DNA of 64,000 nucleotides from JAGQSZ01 sp049647585 (GTDB taxonomy: Bacteria > Actinomycetota > Acidimicrobiia > Acidimicrobiales > Microtrichaceae). Shown here one piece after another: positions 43,885-51,776 of this stretch. The stretch lies in NCBI GenBank assembly GCA_049647585.1, contig JBARXY010000004.1, positions 124,001 to 188,000 of the forward strand, in the 5' to 3' direction. Within the stretch, counting starts at the first letter, position 1. Each line of letters starts with the position of its first letter. The notes beneath the pieces are model-generated. The model searched no databases. It saw nothing but the letters and a program-made list of their open reading frames with translations, and was not told where the DNA came from. Both the position numbers and the translations under genes were made by a program.

Positions 43885-44258
43885 CCGTGCTGCTCGTCGC
43901 CACCGCCGGCTTCTTGTGCGCGTGCGGCACCTACCTCGTGCTCGGTCGCCAGCTCAGCCGCGTGATCATCGGGATTGGCCTATTCGGCCATGGCGTCAAC
44001 GTGCTGTTGGTGCTGTCAGGCGGTGATGGCGGCGATCCTGCGTTCGCTGGGGAAGACCCCGTCGGGTTCGCCGATCCCCTGCCACAGGCGTTGGTGCTGA
44101 CCGCCATCGTGATCACCTTCGGGGTCATCGCCTTCCTACTGGCGCTCGCCTATCGCAGCTGGCGGATCACCGCGAATGACGAGGTCGAAGACGATGTCGA
44201 GGATCGGCGCATCTCCCGTGAGGCCGATGAACCCATTGAAGACGGAGCCGCCACGTGA
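43881..44258 (+). CDS. mrpC: Mrp antiporter subunit C
   Basis: 125 residues, NuoK-like with three helices (FLCACGTYLVLG, IIGIGLFGHGVNVLLVLSGG, ALVLTAIVITFGVIAFLLALAYR). The DPLPQALVLTAIVI signature is clear. GTG start overlapping mrpB; the acidic C-terminal tail (EVEDDVEDRRISREADEPIED) is longer than in most relatives. Confidence 0.95.
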   Translation: MTVLLVATAGFLCACGTYLVLGRQLSRVIIGIGLFGHGVNVLLVLSGGDGGDPAFAGEDPVGFADPLPQALVLTAIVITFGVIAFLLALAYRSWRITANDEVEDDVEDRRISREADEPIEDGAAT

Positions 44259-45739
44259 GCGCGTTGGTGGCCGGCCCCATTCTCCTGCCGCTGTTCGGTG
44301 CGGCGCTGTCGATCAGCGTCGGCCGGTCCCGCAACGCGCAGCGACTGATCGGTGTGATCACGCTCTCCGCCGTTGCCGTGATGAGCGTCGTGCTGCTGTT
44401 GCGGGTCGACGAAGATGGGACCGCAGTGGTGCAGGCGGGCGGCTGGCGGGCGCCGGTCGGCATCACCCTCGTCGCCGATCGCCTCGCCGCGATCATGCTT
44501 GTCATCGCAACGCTGATGCTGCTTGCGGTGTTGGTCTACGCGATTGGCCAACAAGGGGCCGAACATGACCACGTCGAGTTTCACCCGGTGTACCTAATCC
44601 TCGCCGCCGGGGTCGCCTTGGCGTTTCTCACCGGTGACTTGTTCAACCTGTTCGTGGCCTTCGAGGTCACGTTGATGGCGAGCTACGTCCTCATCACCCT
44701 CGGCGGCCGCGCCGAACAGGTTCGAAGCGGAATGACGTACATCGTCATCAGCCTGATCGCGTCCACCCTGTTCCTGATCTCGCTGGCATTCATCTACGCC
44801 GCCACCGGCACCGTCAACATGGCCGATCTCAGCACGAAGATGGCCGAGCTCCCCTCCGGGGTGCGCAGCGGTCTCGCGTTGCTGCTCATCGTGGTGTTCG
44901 GCATCAAGTCGGCGATCTTCCCGCTGTTCTTCTGGTTGCCAGACTCCTATCCGACGGCCCCCAGCCCGATCACCGCCGTGTTCGCCGGGCTGTTGACCAA
45001 AGTCGGTGTCTACGCGTTGATCCGCAGCCAGACCCTGCTGTTCCCCGCCGACACCCAGCCCGGCAACCTCCTGCTCGTCGTCGCCGGATTGACGATGGTC
45101 GTCGGCGTGTTCGGCGCGATCACCCAGAACGACATCAAACGCATTCTGTCTTTCCACATCGTGAGCCAGATCGGCTACATGATCATGGGCCTCGGGCTGT
45201 TCAGCGTCGCCGGCCTCGCCGGTGCCGTGCTGTACATCATTCACCACATCGTGGTGAAGACGACCCTGTTCCTCGTCGCCGGGCTCATCGAACACCGCTC
45301 CGGCACGTCCGATCTCGCCAGGCTGTCCGGTCTCGCCCGCCTCGAACCGCTCCTTGGGGTGCTGTTCATCCTCCCCGCGCTCAGCCTGGCCGGCATCCCG
45401 CCGTTCTCCGGCTTCGTCGCCAAACTCGCGCTCGTTGATGCCGGCATCGACGCCCGCTCCTACGCCATCGTCGGGGTGAGCCTGGCCGTCAGCCTGCTCA
45501 CCCTTTACTCGATGACCAAGATCTGGGCCAACGCGTTCTGGGGGCCCCGCCCCGACGGCCCACCCGGTCGGACCCTGACGATGCCCCGGCGAGCGATGAT
45601 GGTCGGCTCGACGGCCAGCCTCGTGATCCTCAGCTTGGCCATAGCGGTCGCCTCCGGGCCGCTCTACAACCTGTCCGAACGCGCCGCGCACGACCTCGTC
45701 GACACCAGCAACTATGTGGAAGCGGTGCTCGTCCCATGA
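44255..45739 (+). CDS. mrpD: Mrp antiporter subunit D
   Basis: 494 residues, NuoM/N-like proton-translocating subunit. Conserved elements: DLFNLFVAFEVTLMASYVLI, the Lys/Pro-containing GIKSAIFPLFFWLPDSYPTAPSPI, QNDIKRILSFHIVSQIGYM and HHIVVKTTLFLVAGLIEHRSG. GTG start overlapping mrpC by 4 bp; stop overlaps mrpE by 4 bp. Confidence 0.95.
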   Translation: MSALVAGPILLPLFGAALSISVGRSRNAQRLIGVITLSAVAVMSVVLLLRVDEDGTAVVQAGGWRAPVGITLVADRLAAIMLVIATLMLLAVLVYAIGQQGAEHDHVEFHPVYLILAAGVALAFLTGDLFNLFVAFEVTLMASYVLITLGGRAEQVRSGMTYIVISLIASTLFLISLAFIYAATGTVNMADLSTKMAELPSGVRSGLALLLIVVFGIKSAIFPLFFWLPDSYPTAPSPITAVFAGLLTKVGVYALIRSQTLLFPADTQPGNLLLVVAGLTMVVGVFGAITQNDIKRILSFHIVSQIGYMIMGLGLFSVAGLAGAVLYIIHHIVVKTTLFLVAGLIEHRSGTSDLARLSGLARLEPLLGVLFILPALSLAGIPPFSGFVAKLALVDAGIDARSYAIVGVSLAVSLLTLYSMTKIWANAFWGPRPDGPPGRTLTMPRRAMMVGSTASLVILSLAIAVASGPLYNLSERAAHDLVDTSNYVEAVLVP

Positions 45740-46260
45740 TCCGCGCCGTCCGCATCGTGCTCCTCGTCGCCATCTGGGTCGGTCTGTGGTCGGATCTGTC
45801 GGCCGCCAACCTCGTCAGCGGCCTCCTCGTCGCCGTCGTCATCGTGTTCGCGTTCGATACCTGGCAGACCGGCCAGTTCGCGCTCCGTCCGATCCGCGCC
45901 GCCCGATTCGTCCTCTACTTCATGTACAAGCTGGTTGAGTCCACTGCCGTCGTCGCCCGGACGGTCATTTCACCAAAAGACGCCATCAACACCGGCATCG
46001 TCGCCGTCCCGCTCCACGGCTGCTCCGACGCCGTCGCCACCCTTATCGCCGACGCGATCAGCCTCACCCCGGGGACCCTGACCCTCGAGGTGCGCCGCGA
46101 GCCACTCACCTTGTACGTGCACGCGCTCGACGTCCGCGACGTCGGACAAGTCCAAGCCGACGTCCGAAAGCTCGAAGTGCTCGCCATCCGAGCCTTTGGG
46201 TCTCCCGCTGCGATCGCAGGGCTCGCCATCGACGACACCGAGTCCTGGAGGGGACGATGA
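45736..46260 (+). CDS. mrpE: Mrp antiporter subunit E
   Basis: 174 residues. Two or three N-terminal helices (IVLLVAIWVGLWSDLS and NLVSGLLVAVVIVFAF), then a soluble domain with ISLTPGTLTLEVRREPLTLYVHALDV, the MrpE hallmark. Needed for complex assembly in characterised systems. Overlaps mrpD and mrpF. Confidence 0.95.
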   Translation: MIRAVRIVLLVAIWVGLWSDLSAANLVSGLLVAVVIVFAFDTWQTGQFALRPIRAARFVLYFMYKLVESTAVVARTVISPKDAINTGIVAVPLHGCSDAVATLIADAISLTPGTLTLEVRREPLTLYVHALDVRDVGQVQADVRKLEVLAIRAFGSPAAIAGLAIDDTESWRGR

Positions 46261-46508
46261 TCACCGCCGCACTCGCCTTGCTGGTCGTGGGGGGCGCCTG
46301 TTTCCTCATCCGCGCCGTGATCGGCCCCTCGCTTGCCGACCGCGTAATCGCCATCGACGGGCTCGTCATCACGATCGTCGCAGCGGTCCTCACCAACTCC
46401 ATCCGCACCGACAGCACGTGGTTCCTCGATGTCGGACTGGTCGTCGCGTTCATCGGCTTCGTCGGCACGACCGCTGGCGCCCGGTTCATCGAACGGCGAG
46501 GAGGCTGA
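46257..46508 (+). CDS. mrpF: Mrp antiporter subunit F
   Basis: 83 residues, three helices. FLIRAVIGPSLADRVIAIDGL carries the conserved Asp/Arg site, followed by DVGLVVAFIGFVGTTAGARFIERR. ATG overlaps mrpE by four bases. Confidence 0.95.
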   Translation: MITAALALLVVGGACFLIRAVIGPSLADRVIAIDGLVITIVAAVLTNSIRTDSTWFLDVGLVVAFIGFVGTTAGARFIERRGG

Positions 46509-46509
46509 C

Positions 46510-46875
46510 ATGGCCGACATCATCATCGGCGTCCTCGCCATCGCCGGAGCAGTCCTCGTCGTGCTGGCCGGCATCGGTGTCGTGCGTTTTTCCGACATCT
46601 ACGCCCGCATGCACGCCGCCACCAAAGCCCCCACCGTCGGCATCGTGCTGGTCGGCATCGCCGCCGCGCTCGCACTCGACAACGGGCGAGCCAAGATCCT
46701 CATCGCCGTCGCGTTCATCTTTATCACCGCCCCCAGCGCCGCACACTTCGTCGGACGTGCCGCCTACCGGGCCGAAGGAATCGACATCGACCTCGACGCC
46801 CGCGATGACCTCGCCGCAATGCTCGACGCCCCCGCCGACGTCGATGGCGATGGCGGGGGCGAGGGCGAGGCATAG
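46510..46875 (+). CDS. mrpG: Mrp antiporter subunit G
   Basis: 121 residues from the ATG at 46510, one base after mrpF. Three helices, with the family core VVRFSDIYARMHAATKAPTVGIVLVGI split around position 35 and FIFITAPSAAHFVGRAAYR. The acidic C-terminal extension (DDLAAMLDAPADVDGDGGGEGEA) is unusual. Last gene of the operon. Confidence 0.95.
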   Translation: MADIIIGVLAIAGAVLVVLAGIGVVRFSDIYARMHAATKAPTVGIVLVGIAAALALDNGRAKILIAVAFIFITAPSAAHFVGRAAYRAEGIDIDLDARDDLAAMLDAPADVDGDGGGEGEA

Positions 46876-46968
46876 CGACCATTCAGCACCGCATGGAAGC
46901 TGAGCGCTCATGATCGCTCGCTGGTTCGGGCGGCCGGGGTGCACCGTGGGGCTCCAGGTTCGCCGTCA

Positions 46969-47490
46969 TCACGCTGTTTGGCCCGCGAGCAGTCGGTGAA
47001 GGTCGAGTTGTTGCAGAACTGCGGGCATCAGTGCAGGATCGCCCTCGATCCTCAGTCGGCCGTCGGTGATCCGGCGTTCGGCCTCTGCGGGTTTGGCCGA
47101 GCCAGATTCGGGGTCGCGAGCCACTGAGAGCGCGTCGGCGTAGTCGCTGATGACCCGGCAATCGGCGTTCGGATCGGGACGGTTGCCCACTTCGACGTGT
47201 CCCTGGGCGACTCGAACGAAGAAGCCAATGGTGTCGCCGTCACGACGAAGATGTCGGGGCGGATCGGTGAACTCCTCGGACAGCGTGAACGGTTCGACGT
47301 CGTCGAGGTCGCTCTCCGCCAACGCGTTCGTGATCTCGCGCTCCGCCATGGCAATCCACGCCGGGCTCATGAACTCGTAGTTGGACTCCGCCTCGTCGTC
47401 CCCGCGCACGGGATTTGCCGACTTGGTGCGACGGCGGTCGAGTTCGACACGGATCGCGATCACGGAGATGGTGGCGATGGAGATCGCCAT
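46969..47490 (-). CDS. Membrane-anchored SCP2-like sterol-carrier domain protein
   Basis: 173 residues. A short N-terminal hydrophobic segment (MAISIATISVIAIRV) is followed by a cytoplasmic-type domain. IGFFVRVAQGHVEVGNRPDPNADCRVISDYADAL and the final ITDGRLRIEGDPALM (read in two blocks), ending LQQLDLHRLLAG, match the SCP2 sterol-transfer pattern, in which a G-x-L-x-I-x-G-D turn precedes the last helix. Probably binds a lipid. Downstream of an esterase gene on the same strand. Confidence 0.8.
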   Translation of the reverse strand: MAISIATISVIAIRVELDRRRTKSANPVRGDDEAESNYEFMSPAWIAMAEREITNALAESDLDDVEPFTLSEEFTDPPRHLRRDGDTIGFFVRVAQGHVEVGNRPDPNADCRVISDYADALSVARDPESGSAKPAEAERRITDGRLRIEGDPALMPAVLQQLDLHRLLAGQTA

Positions 47491-47531
47491 GATGGTCCAG
47501 CCAGCTGCGTTCAGGGTGTGCTCTTCACCGG

Positions 47532-48716
47532 TTACAAGTCAGGTCCTCGGGGCGTGTCGGTCGCAACATCGAGGGTGATTTCGGGCGGCCCAAGTCTGCA
47601 TCCTTTAAGGAACGCTTCGATGCTGTCGACCACGGCGTCGAAGCGCACGGACCGGAACATGTCGAAGCCGTGTTGGGCGCCGGGCAATTCGGCCCGCACG
47701 ACGGGGTTCGACGATTGATCACGAAGGTGGTCGGCGAGGGCCCGTGATTCGGCGACCGGAACCTGGCTGTCGAGACCAGCGTCGATGAGCAGGAACGGTG
47801 GCGCGTCGGTGGCGTCGTAGGCGAGCGGGGTGGACGCCGGAAACTCGTTGTCGCCTCGGCCGTAATAGCGGCCGTAGTAGCCGTACAGTCCGATGACGGC
47901 GCGGATAGCGGTGTCGCTGTCCTCGAAGCCGGGTTGGAACACCGACTCGTTCGGGGTGAGCGCAGCGAGGCTGGCCAAATGGGCACCAGCGGAGCTACCG
48001 GCGACGACCAGGGTCGAGGGATCAGCGCCGTAGTCGGCGGCGTGGTCGCGCACCCAGCCGATCGCGGCTTTGGCGTCGATTAGATGTTCGGGGAACGAAG
48101 CCTCGGGTTGGACCCGGTAGCCGGCGCTGACACAAACCCAGCCCTGGTCGGCGAGGCGGTGCAGAAGCAGGCGCGCCTCGCGGTGCTTGTCACCACCGAA
48201 GTAGCCGCCGCCATGGAAGTAGACGAGCACCGGCGCCGACGTCGTAATCGCCGATCGCGACCGGTACACGTCAAGCCGTCGACGGCGGCCGGTCCCGTAG
48301 GAGATATTGGCGATCCGTTCGACACGGCGCGGGCGGAAGGGAATCGGGGTCAGCAAGATCTGCCATATCGGGCGCCGACCCACGCCACCCGCGTCGAAGC
48401 CGGCTTCATCCAAGGCCTCAGTGAGCGTCGGGGCGGTACCGAGGGCACGGTGAGAAAGCCCGATCAACCCGACGATTGTGGCGACCGTCATGGTCAGGAC
48501 CACCCAACCGGGAAGCATGGTGGGCAGGCCGTCGTCGGCGATGGCCGCCACGGTCGAGGCGGTCAAGATCAGCACCCACACCTGGGGAATCTCGTTGGGT
48601 GCGAGTCCGAAGAAGTAGCCGGCCCGGACCAGGTGTCGGGGCCGGTGCGGGGGCCTCCAAGCGGCGAGCGTGATCGCCGCGATCAGAACCGCACCGATGG
48701 TGAATCCGATGGACAC
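47532..48716 (-). CDS. Membrane-anchored alpha/beta hydrolase (HSL/BD-FAE-type esterase)
   Basis: 394 residues from the GTG at 48716, chosen because GGGGG lies 8 bases upstream and the frame then starts in the first helix (ATG at 48851 would add a non-conserved leader). About three N-terminal helices precede the hydrolase. Oxyanion HGGGYFGG, nucleophile GSSAGA, Asp in LIDAGLDSQVPV and His in AQHGFDMF complete the catalytic set. The family hydrolyses short-chain or lipid esters; the anchor suggests action at the membrane. Probably co-transcribed with the SCP2-like gene 41 bp downstream. Confidence 0.9.
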   Translation of the reverse strand: MSIGFTIGAVLIAAITLAAWRPPHRPRHLVRAGYFFGLAPNEIPQVWVLILTASTVAAIADDGLPTMLPGWVVLTMTVATIVGLIGLSHRALGTAPTLTEALDEAGFDAGGVGRRPIWQILLTPIPFRPRRVERIANISYGTGRRRRLDVYRSRSAITTSAPVLVYFHGGGYFGGDKHREARLLLHRLADQGWVCVSAGYRVQPEASFPEHLIDAKAAIGWVRDHAADYGADPSTLVVAGSSAGAHLASLAALTPNESVFQPGFEDSDTAIRAVIGLYGYYGRYYGRGDNEFPASTPLAYDATDAPPFLLIDAGLDSQVPVAESRALADHLRDQSSNPVVRAELPGAQHGFDMFRSVRFDAVVDSIEAFLKGCRLGPPEITLDVATDTPRGPDL

Positions 48717-48930
48717 GGTGGGTGACCCCCAAATGGCTGCCTCTACATCCGTACCTCCTGCCCTGTCTACAACTGTCGAGCACGGCGCGCCAGACCCCCC
48801 AATGAAGCCCGCAGCCGGGAGCGGCCAGCGCTGCTCCGATTTGCAGGCCACTTGCAGCTTCGGATGGCTTTCTCACCTACTCGTCTCAATCACCCCTGTA
48901 GTGCGTAGCGTAGGTCGCGTGGGTAGCGGC

Positions 48931-49629
48931 TCAACGACGAGAGGGGTCGACCCAAATGGCCCAGGTCGCTAGGCACGTGGCCGCTCCCGCCAGTGCGGCG
49001 AAGCCGTGCAGATCACGTAGCCCAACTAGCCCGGCAACCGACAACAAGGCGGCCGTCGAGAGCACGGCGACTATGGTGCCGGGCTCCGCCAATAGGGCGT
49101 CGACGGCGACGGCGGCCGCCAGTGCGACCACCACGATGGAGTTCCCTGCCCCCGACACGTCCATCACGAGTCCGGCGACCTGACCGCCGACCGCTCCCGC
49201 CAACGCGACGAGGGCCCACCGCCGGCGACCGATCAACCACTCGGCAACCGCGCCCACGACTGCCAGGGCGGCGAGATTCGAGAGCCCACCCCCGACACCT
49301 CCGTCCTGTGCGACCAGCGAAGTGACCAGGCGCCACCACTGGCCAGCCGTGACCTCGTCCCGAACACGCTCGAGGTGGACGAGCCAGGGGGACCATGCCA
49401 CCTGCGCGGCGAGACCGACAGCAACGCATGCGACTGCAGCGATGGTGAGAATCGGCACGGCATCCGTTCGCCGCCCAGCCGGTCGGGTGGCCAGGCTCCG
49501 GACACCGGCCCCGGCCGGCAACCACACCGCGAATACCAGCAGGAGAGAGGCCACCCACCAAGTATCGAGGGACCGCGCTCGTCGATCCAGCCACGTGGTC
49601 CGAGCCGGAGCCCGTCCCGCCCAGTCCAA
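48931..49629 (-). CDS. Rhomboid-like intramembrane protein
   Basis: 232 residues with about six hydrophobic helices. VTAGQWWRLVTSLVAQ matches the rhomboid L1 region (GxWWRL-T), followed by LSNLAALAVVGAVAEWLIG (the N-x-x-x-L-x-x-x-G-x-x-x-E pattern). A Ser in GAGNSIVV occupies the nucleophile helix, though the usual GxSG order is altered, and a His in DLHGFAALAG occupies the last helix. Activity as an intramembrane serine protease is possible but not secure. Confidence 0.7.
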   Translation of the reverse strand: MDWAGRAPARTTWLDRRARSLDTWWVASLLLVFAVWLPAGAGVRSLATRPAGRRTDAVPILTIAAVACVAVGLAAQVAWSPWLVHLERVRDEVTAGQWWRLVTSLVAQDGGVGGGLSNLAALAVVGAVAEWLIGRRRWALVALAGAVGGQVAGLVMDVSGAGNSIVVVALAAAVAVDALLAEPGTIVAVLSTAALLSVAGLVGLRDLHGFAALAGAATCLATWAIWVDPSRR

Positions 49630-49668
49630 CTTCTTGCTGCTGGCACCGTTGTGACCCGAGTGTGTTTC

Positions 49669-49845
49669 TCAGCCGGCTCGCTTGGCTGCTTCTCTTAGCC
49701 ATGCGACGACCTCTGCGTCAGGGTTCCTCAAGTACTGGCCAGGGATCCACAGATACGCAAAGCCCCGCCTTCCTCGGAATGCGATCTGGCTCTTCGTAGC
49801 CCGAATCTCGACTCTCACTTCGAACCTCCGGTCGGATCGTCTCAC
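49669..49845 (-). CDS. Small 58-residue protein translationally coupled to the hydrolase gene
   Basis: A GTG at 49845 overlaps the TGA of the upstream hydrolase gene (GTGA, 49845-49842) and opens a 58-residue basic protein. It contains FEVRVEIRATKSQIAFRGRR, then GFAYLWIPGQYL and EVVAWLREA. The central strand pair (T-K-x-x-I-A-F-x-x-R-R-x-F-A-x-x-W) resembles the C-terminus of DUF5655-type proteins. It could be a complete mini-protein or the tail of a lost larger gene. The four-base overlap favours translation. Confidence 0.55.
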   Translation of the reverse strand: MRRSDRRFEVRVEIRATKSQIAFRGRRGFAYLWIPGQYLRNPDAEVVAWLREAAKRAG

Positions 49846-50735
49846 CAGGCGGGTCGCGTCGGCCCACTCTCTGAGGTGATTGCGGTGAGCATCTCGCTCC
49901 AGTGACGCATCGGCCCCAGATGGCCCTCGCCGTCGTAGACGACGAGGTCTGCATCGGCCAAGTTGTCCGCCAACCACCTGCCGTGCTCGACCGGCATCAT
50001 CGAGTCCTGCCCGCCGTACCACAGGTGCACTGGACACCGGACCATCGAGACGTCGATGTCCCACGGTCCGACCCATGCCACGTTGTCCCACCCGACACCG
50101 GTGAAGCCCTGGCGCATGCCCTCGCTCAGCATCGCGAACAGATGGTGCCGCAGACGCGGGTCACCGAGCACGTCGGCGTCAGTCGCCCCGAACAGGGCAT
50201 CGACGCCCGCCATGAACGACTCCTCGTCGTCGATGGCTGCGGTAATCCCCTCGGAACCGGCGCAGAACGCCTCCGCCGCACGGGCTGGTTCGTCGGGCAG
50301 CAGCGACAGAGCCTCCCGATCGCCGTCACCCAACATGTCCAACGCTCCCGGCATCTGCTGGAACGGCGCCGGACCGGACGCCACGCCGACCCGGCTCACC
50401 CGGTTGCCCATAACGGCCGCCGCCGCGAGCGCGAACGGACCACCTCCGGACCACCCGAACGCGGCGACCCTCTCGATGCCGAGCAGGTCCGCGATCGCCT
50501 CGCCGAGCTTCGCGATGCCGGTCAGCCCGAACGGCGATGGCTCCGAGCGACCGTAACCCGGCCGGTCGAAGCTCACGACCCGCACGCCAAGCTTTGTCGC
50601 GACATGGTCCCCGAACGCGACGTCCAACCTCGAGCCCGGTGTCCCGTGGAAGTACAAGACCGCAGGGCCCGGCAGGTCACCGGTGTCTCGAATCATGACC
50701 GAACGGCCGGCAATGAGTGCCTCGAACTCGCGCAT
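49842..50735 (-). CDS. Alpha/beta hydrolase
   Basis: 297 residues. YFHGTPGSRLD forms the oxyanion region. GWSGGG (Ser near residue 95), Asp in YGGQDSMMP and His in GEGHLGPM give a complete triad. Resembles the proline-iminopeptidase/epoxide-hydrolase-like superfamily without a clear subfamily. The stop overlaps the start of the 58-residue gene. Confidence 0.9.
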   Translation of the reverse strand: MREFEALIAGRSVMIRDTGDLPGPAVLYFHGTPGSRLDVAFGDHVATKLGVRVVSFDRPGYGRSEPSPFGLTGIAKLGEAIADLLGIERVAAFGWSGGGPFALAAAAVMGNRVSRVGVASGPAPFQQMPGALDMLGDGDREALSLLPDEPARAAEAFCAGSEGITAAIDDEESFMAGVDALFGATDADVLGDPRLRHHLFAMLSEGMRQGFTGVGWDNVAWVGPWDIDVSMVRCPVHLWYGGQDSMMPVEHGRWLADNLADADLVVYDGEGHLGPMRHWSEMLTAITSESGPTRPAW

Positions 50736-50791
50736 CCTCGAACGCTACCGCTCACCTGCGAGGCGGTGAGGCTGCTGCACCGACGCGGCAA

Positions 50792-51529
50792 TCAAGGCGA
50801 CAGAAGGGTGTAGTCCTCTAGCTCGAATCGGAAGAAGACGCCGTCTCGCCACCGGTCCGTGCCGTGGTACCAGCCCACTTCCCCACGAGATGGCACCTGG
50901 ATGGACCCGAACTGACGGTGCTCAGCGACCTCCACTCCGAAGGGATGCTCTGCCCAGGTTCCGGTTCGGTCAGGGTCGCCCCAGCGGGGAAACGATGAGG
51001 AGCTCAGACGTCCGCTTTCGTCGATGAGATGCTCGATGCTGACCGGATGCCCGCCGGTGTCGATGATCGCTGTGATGCTTCCGGGACCCGTTGCGCGCCA
51101 CTTCGTGCCGGCTGCCGGCGAGACGGCGGACGGCACCCAGATTGATTCGCCAGCCGCGCGCTCTGCGCTGCTGCGGGAGACGTCAACTCCATCGGCACGC
51201 ACGATCGGCACCACGCCGAACAGCTTCCAATCCATTGCCCCGGTGCCGTCCACGTAGCGGTCGCTGCCGCGGATGACACCGGCCACCGTCGCCTCCCACA
51301 CCGTGCCCAGCCGGGGTGCGAGTAGCTGCCGGGCACGAAAACGGAGCCAACGCCCGATCTTGATGCTTCCACGCATGGTGAGAATCGCGGCGGGCGACGT
51401 CTGCGCCTGGGAGCCCAGCGCTGCCTCGAAGTACCGGCCGACCGGCTCCGGTAGGTCAACCGGTGCGTCACCGCTGAAACGGGTCGACCGGATCATCGAC
51501 TCGAGGTCTCGCCAGGCGGTCGTCGTCAC
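50792..51529 (-). CDS. DUF6544-like conserved protein
   Basis: 245 residues, no signal peptide. The family pattern is visible: LPEPVGRYFEAALG near residue 25, ILTMRGSIKIGRWLRFRARQLLAP, a D-x-Y-x-x-G-x-G turn (SDRYVDGTGAMDWKLFG), ERAAGESIWVPSAV and GEVGWYHGTDRWRDGVFFRFE. The function of this family is unknown. It probably binds a lipid in a beta-rich pocket, by analogy only. Confidence 0.72.
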   Translation of the reverse strand: MTTTAWRDLESMIRSTRFSGDAPVDLPEPVGRYFEAALGSQAQTSPAAILTMRGSIKIGRWLRFRARQLLAPRLGTVWEATVAGVIRGSDRYVDGTGAMDWKLFGVVPIVRADGVDVSRSSAERAAGESIWVPSAVSPAAGTKWRATGPGSITAIIDTGGHPVSIEHLIDESGRLSSSSFPRWGDPDRTGTWAEHPFGVEVAEHRQFGSIQVPSRGEVGWYHGTDRWRDGVFFRFELEDYTLLSP

Positions 51530-51776
51530 CCGACCAGTATCGCCTGCACGCCGTTAATTACGCACTGTGGCCACCTCATGGGCTGGAGTTGTAGGGGGTT
51601 GCAGCTCCGCCGAGAAGGCCCACGGGGTCTATCACCTCGAGGCCGGCACACGCCGGGTCCCGTGGCGCGGGACTCGTCAGTCTTGGGGCGGTCAAGCTGA
51701 GCCTGGGTTTGAGGAGCTCACCTCAGGTTCAACTTCTTTCCCACGGTGCCGATAGGGAGTTAGAGGAGGTGGGATC

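Noticed and set aside
44594..45691. 365-codon minus-strand open frame within mrpD
   Set aside because: Asp/Gly/Gln/His-rich antisense of a membrane protein; mrpD motifs are unambiguous.
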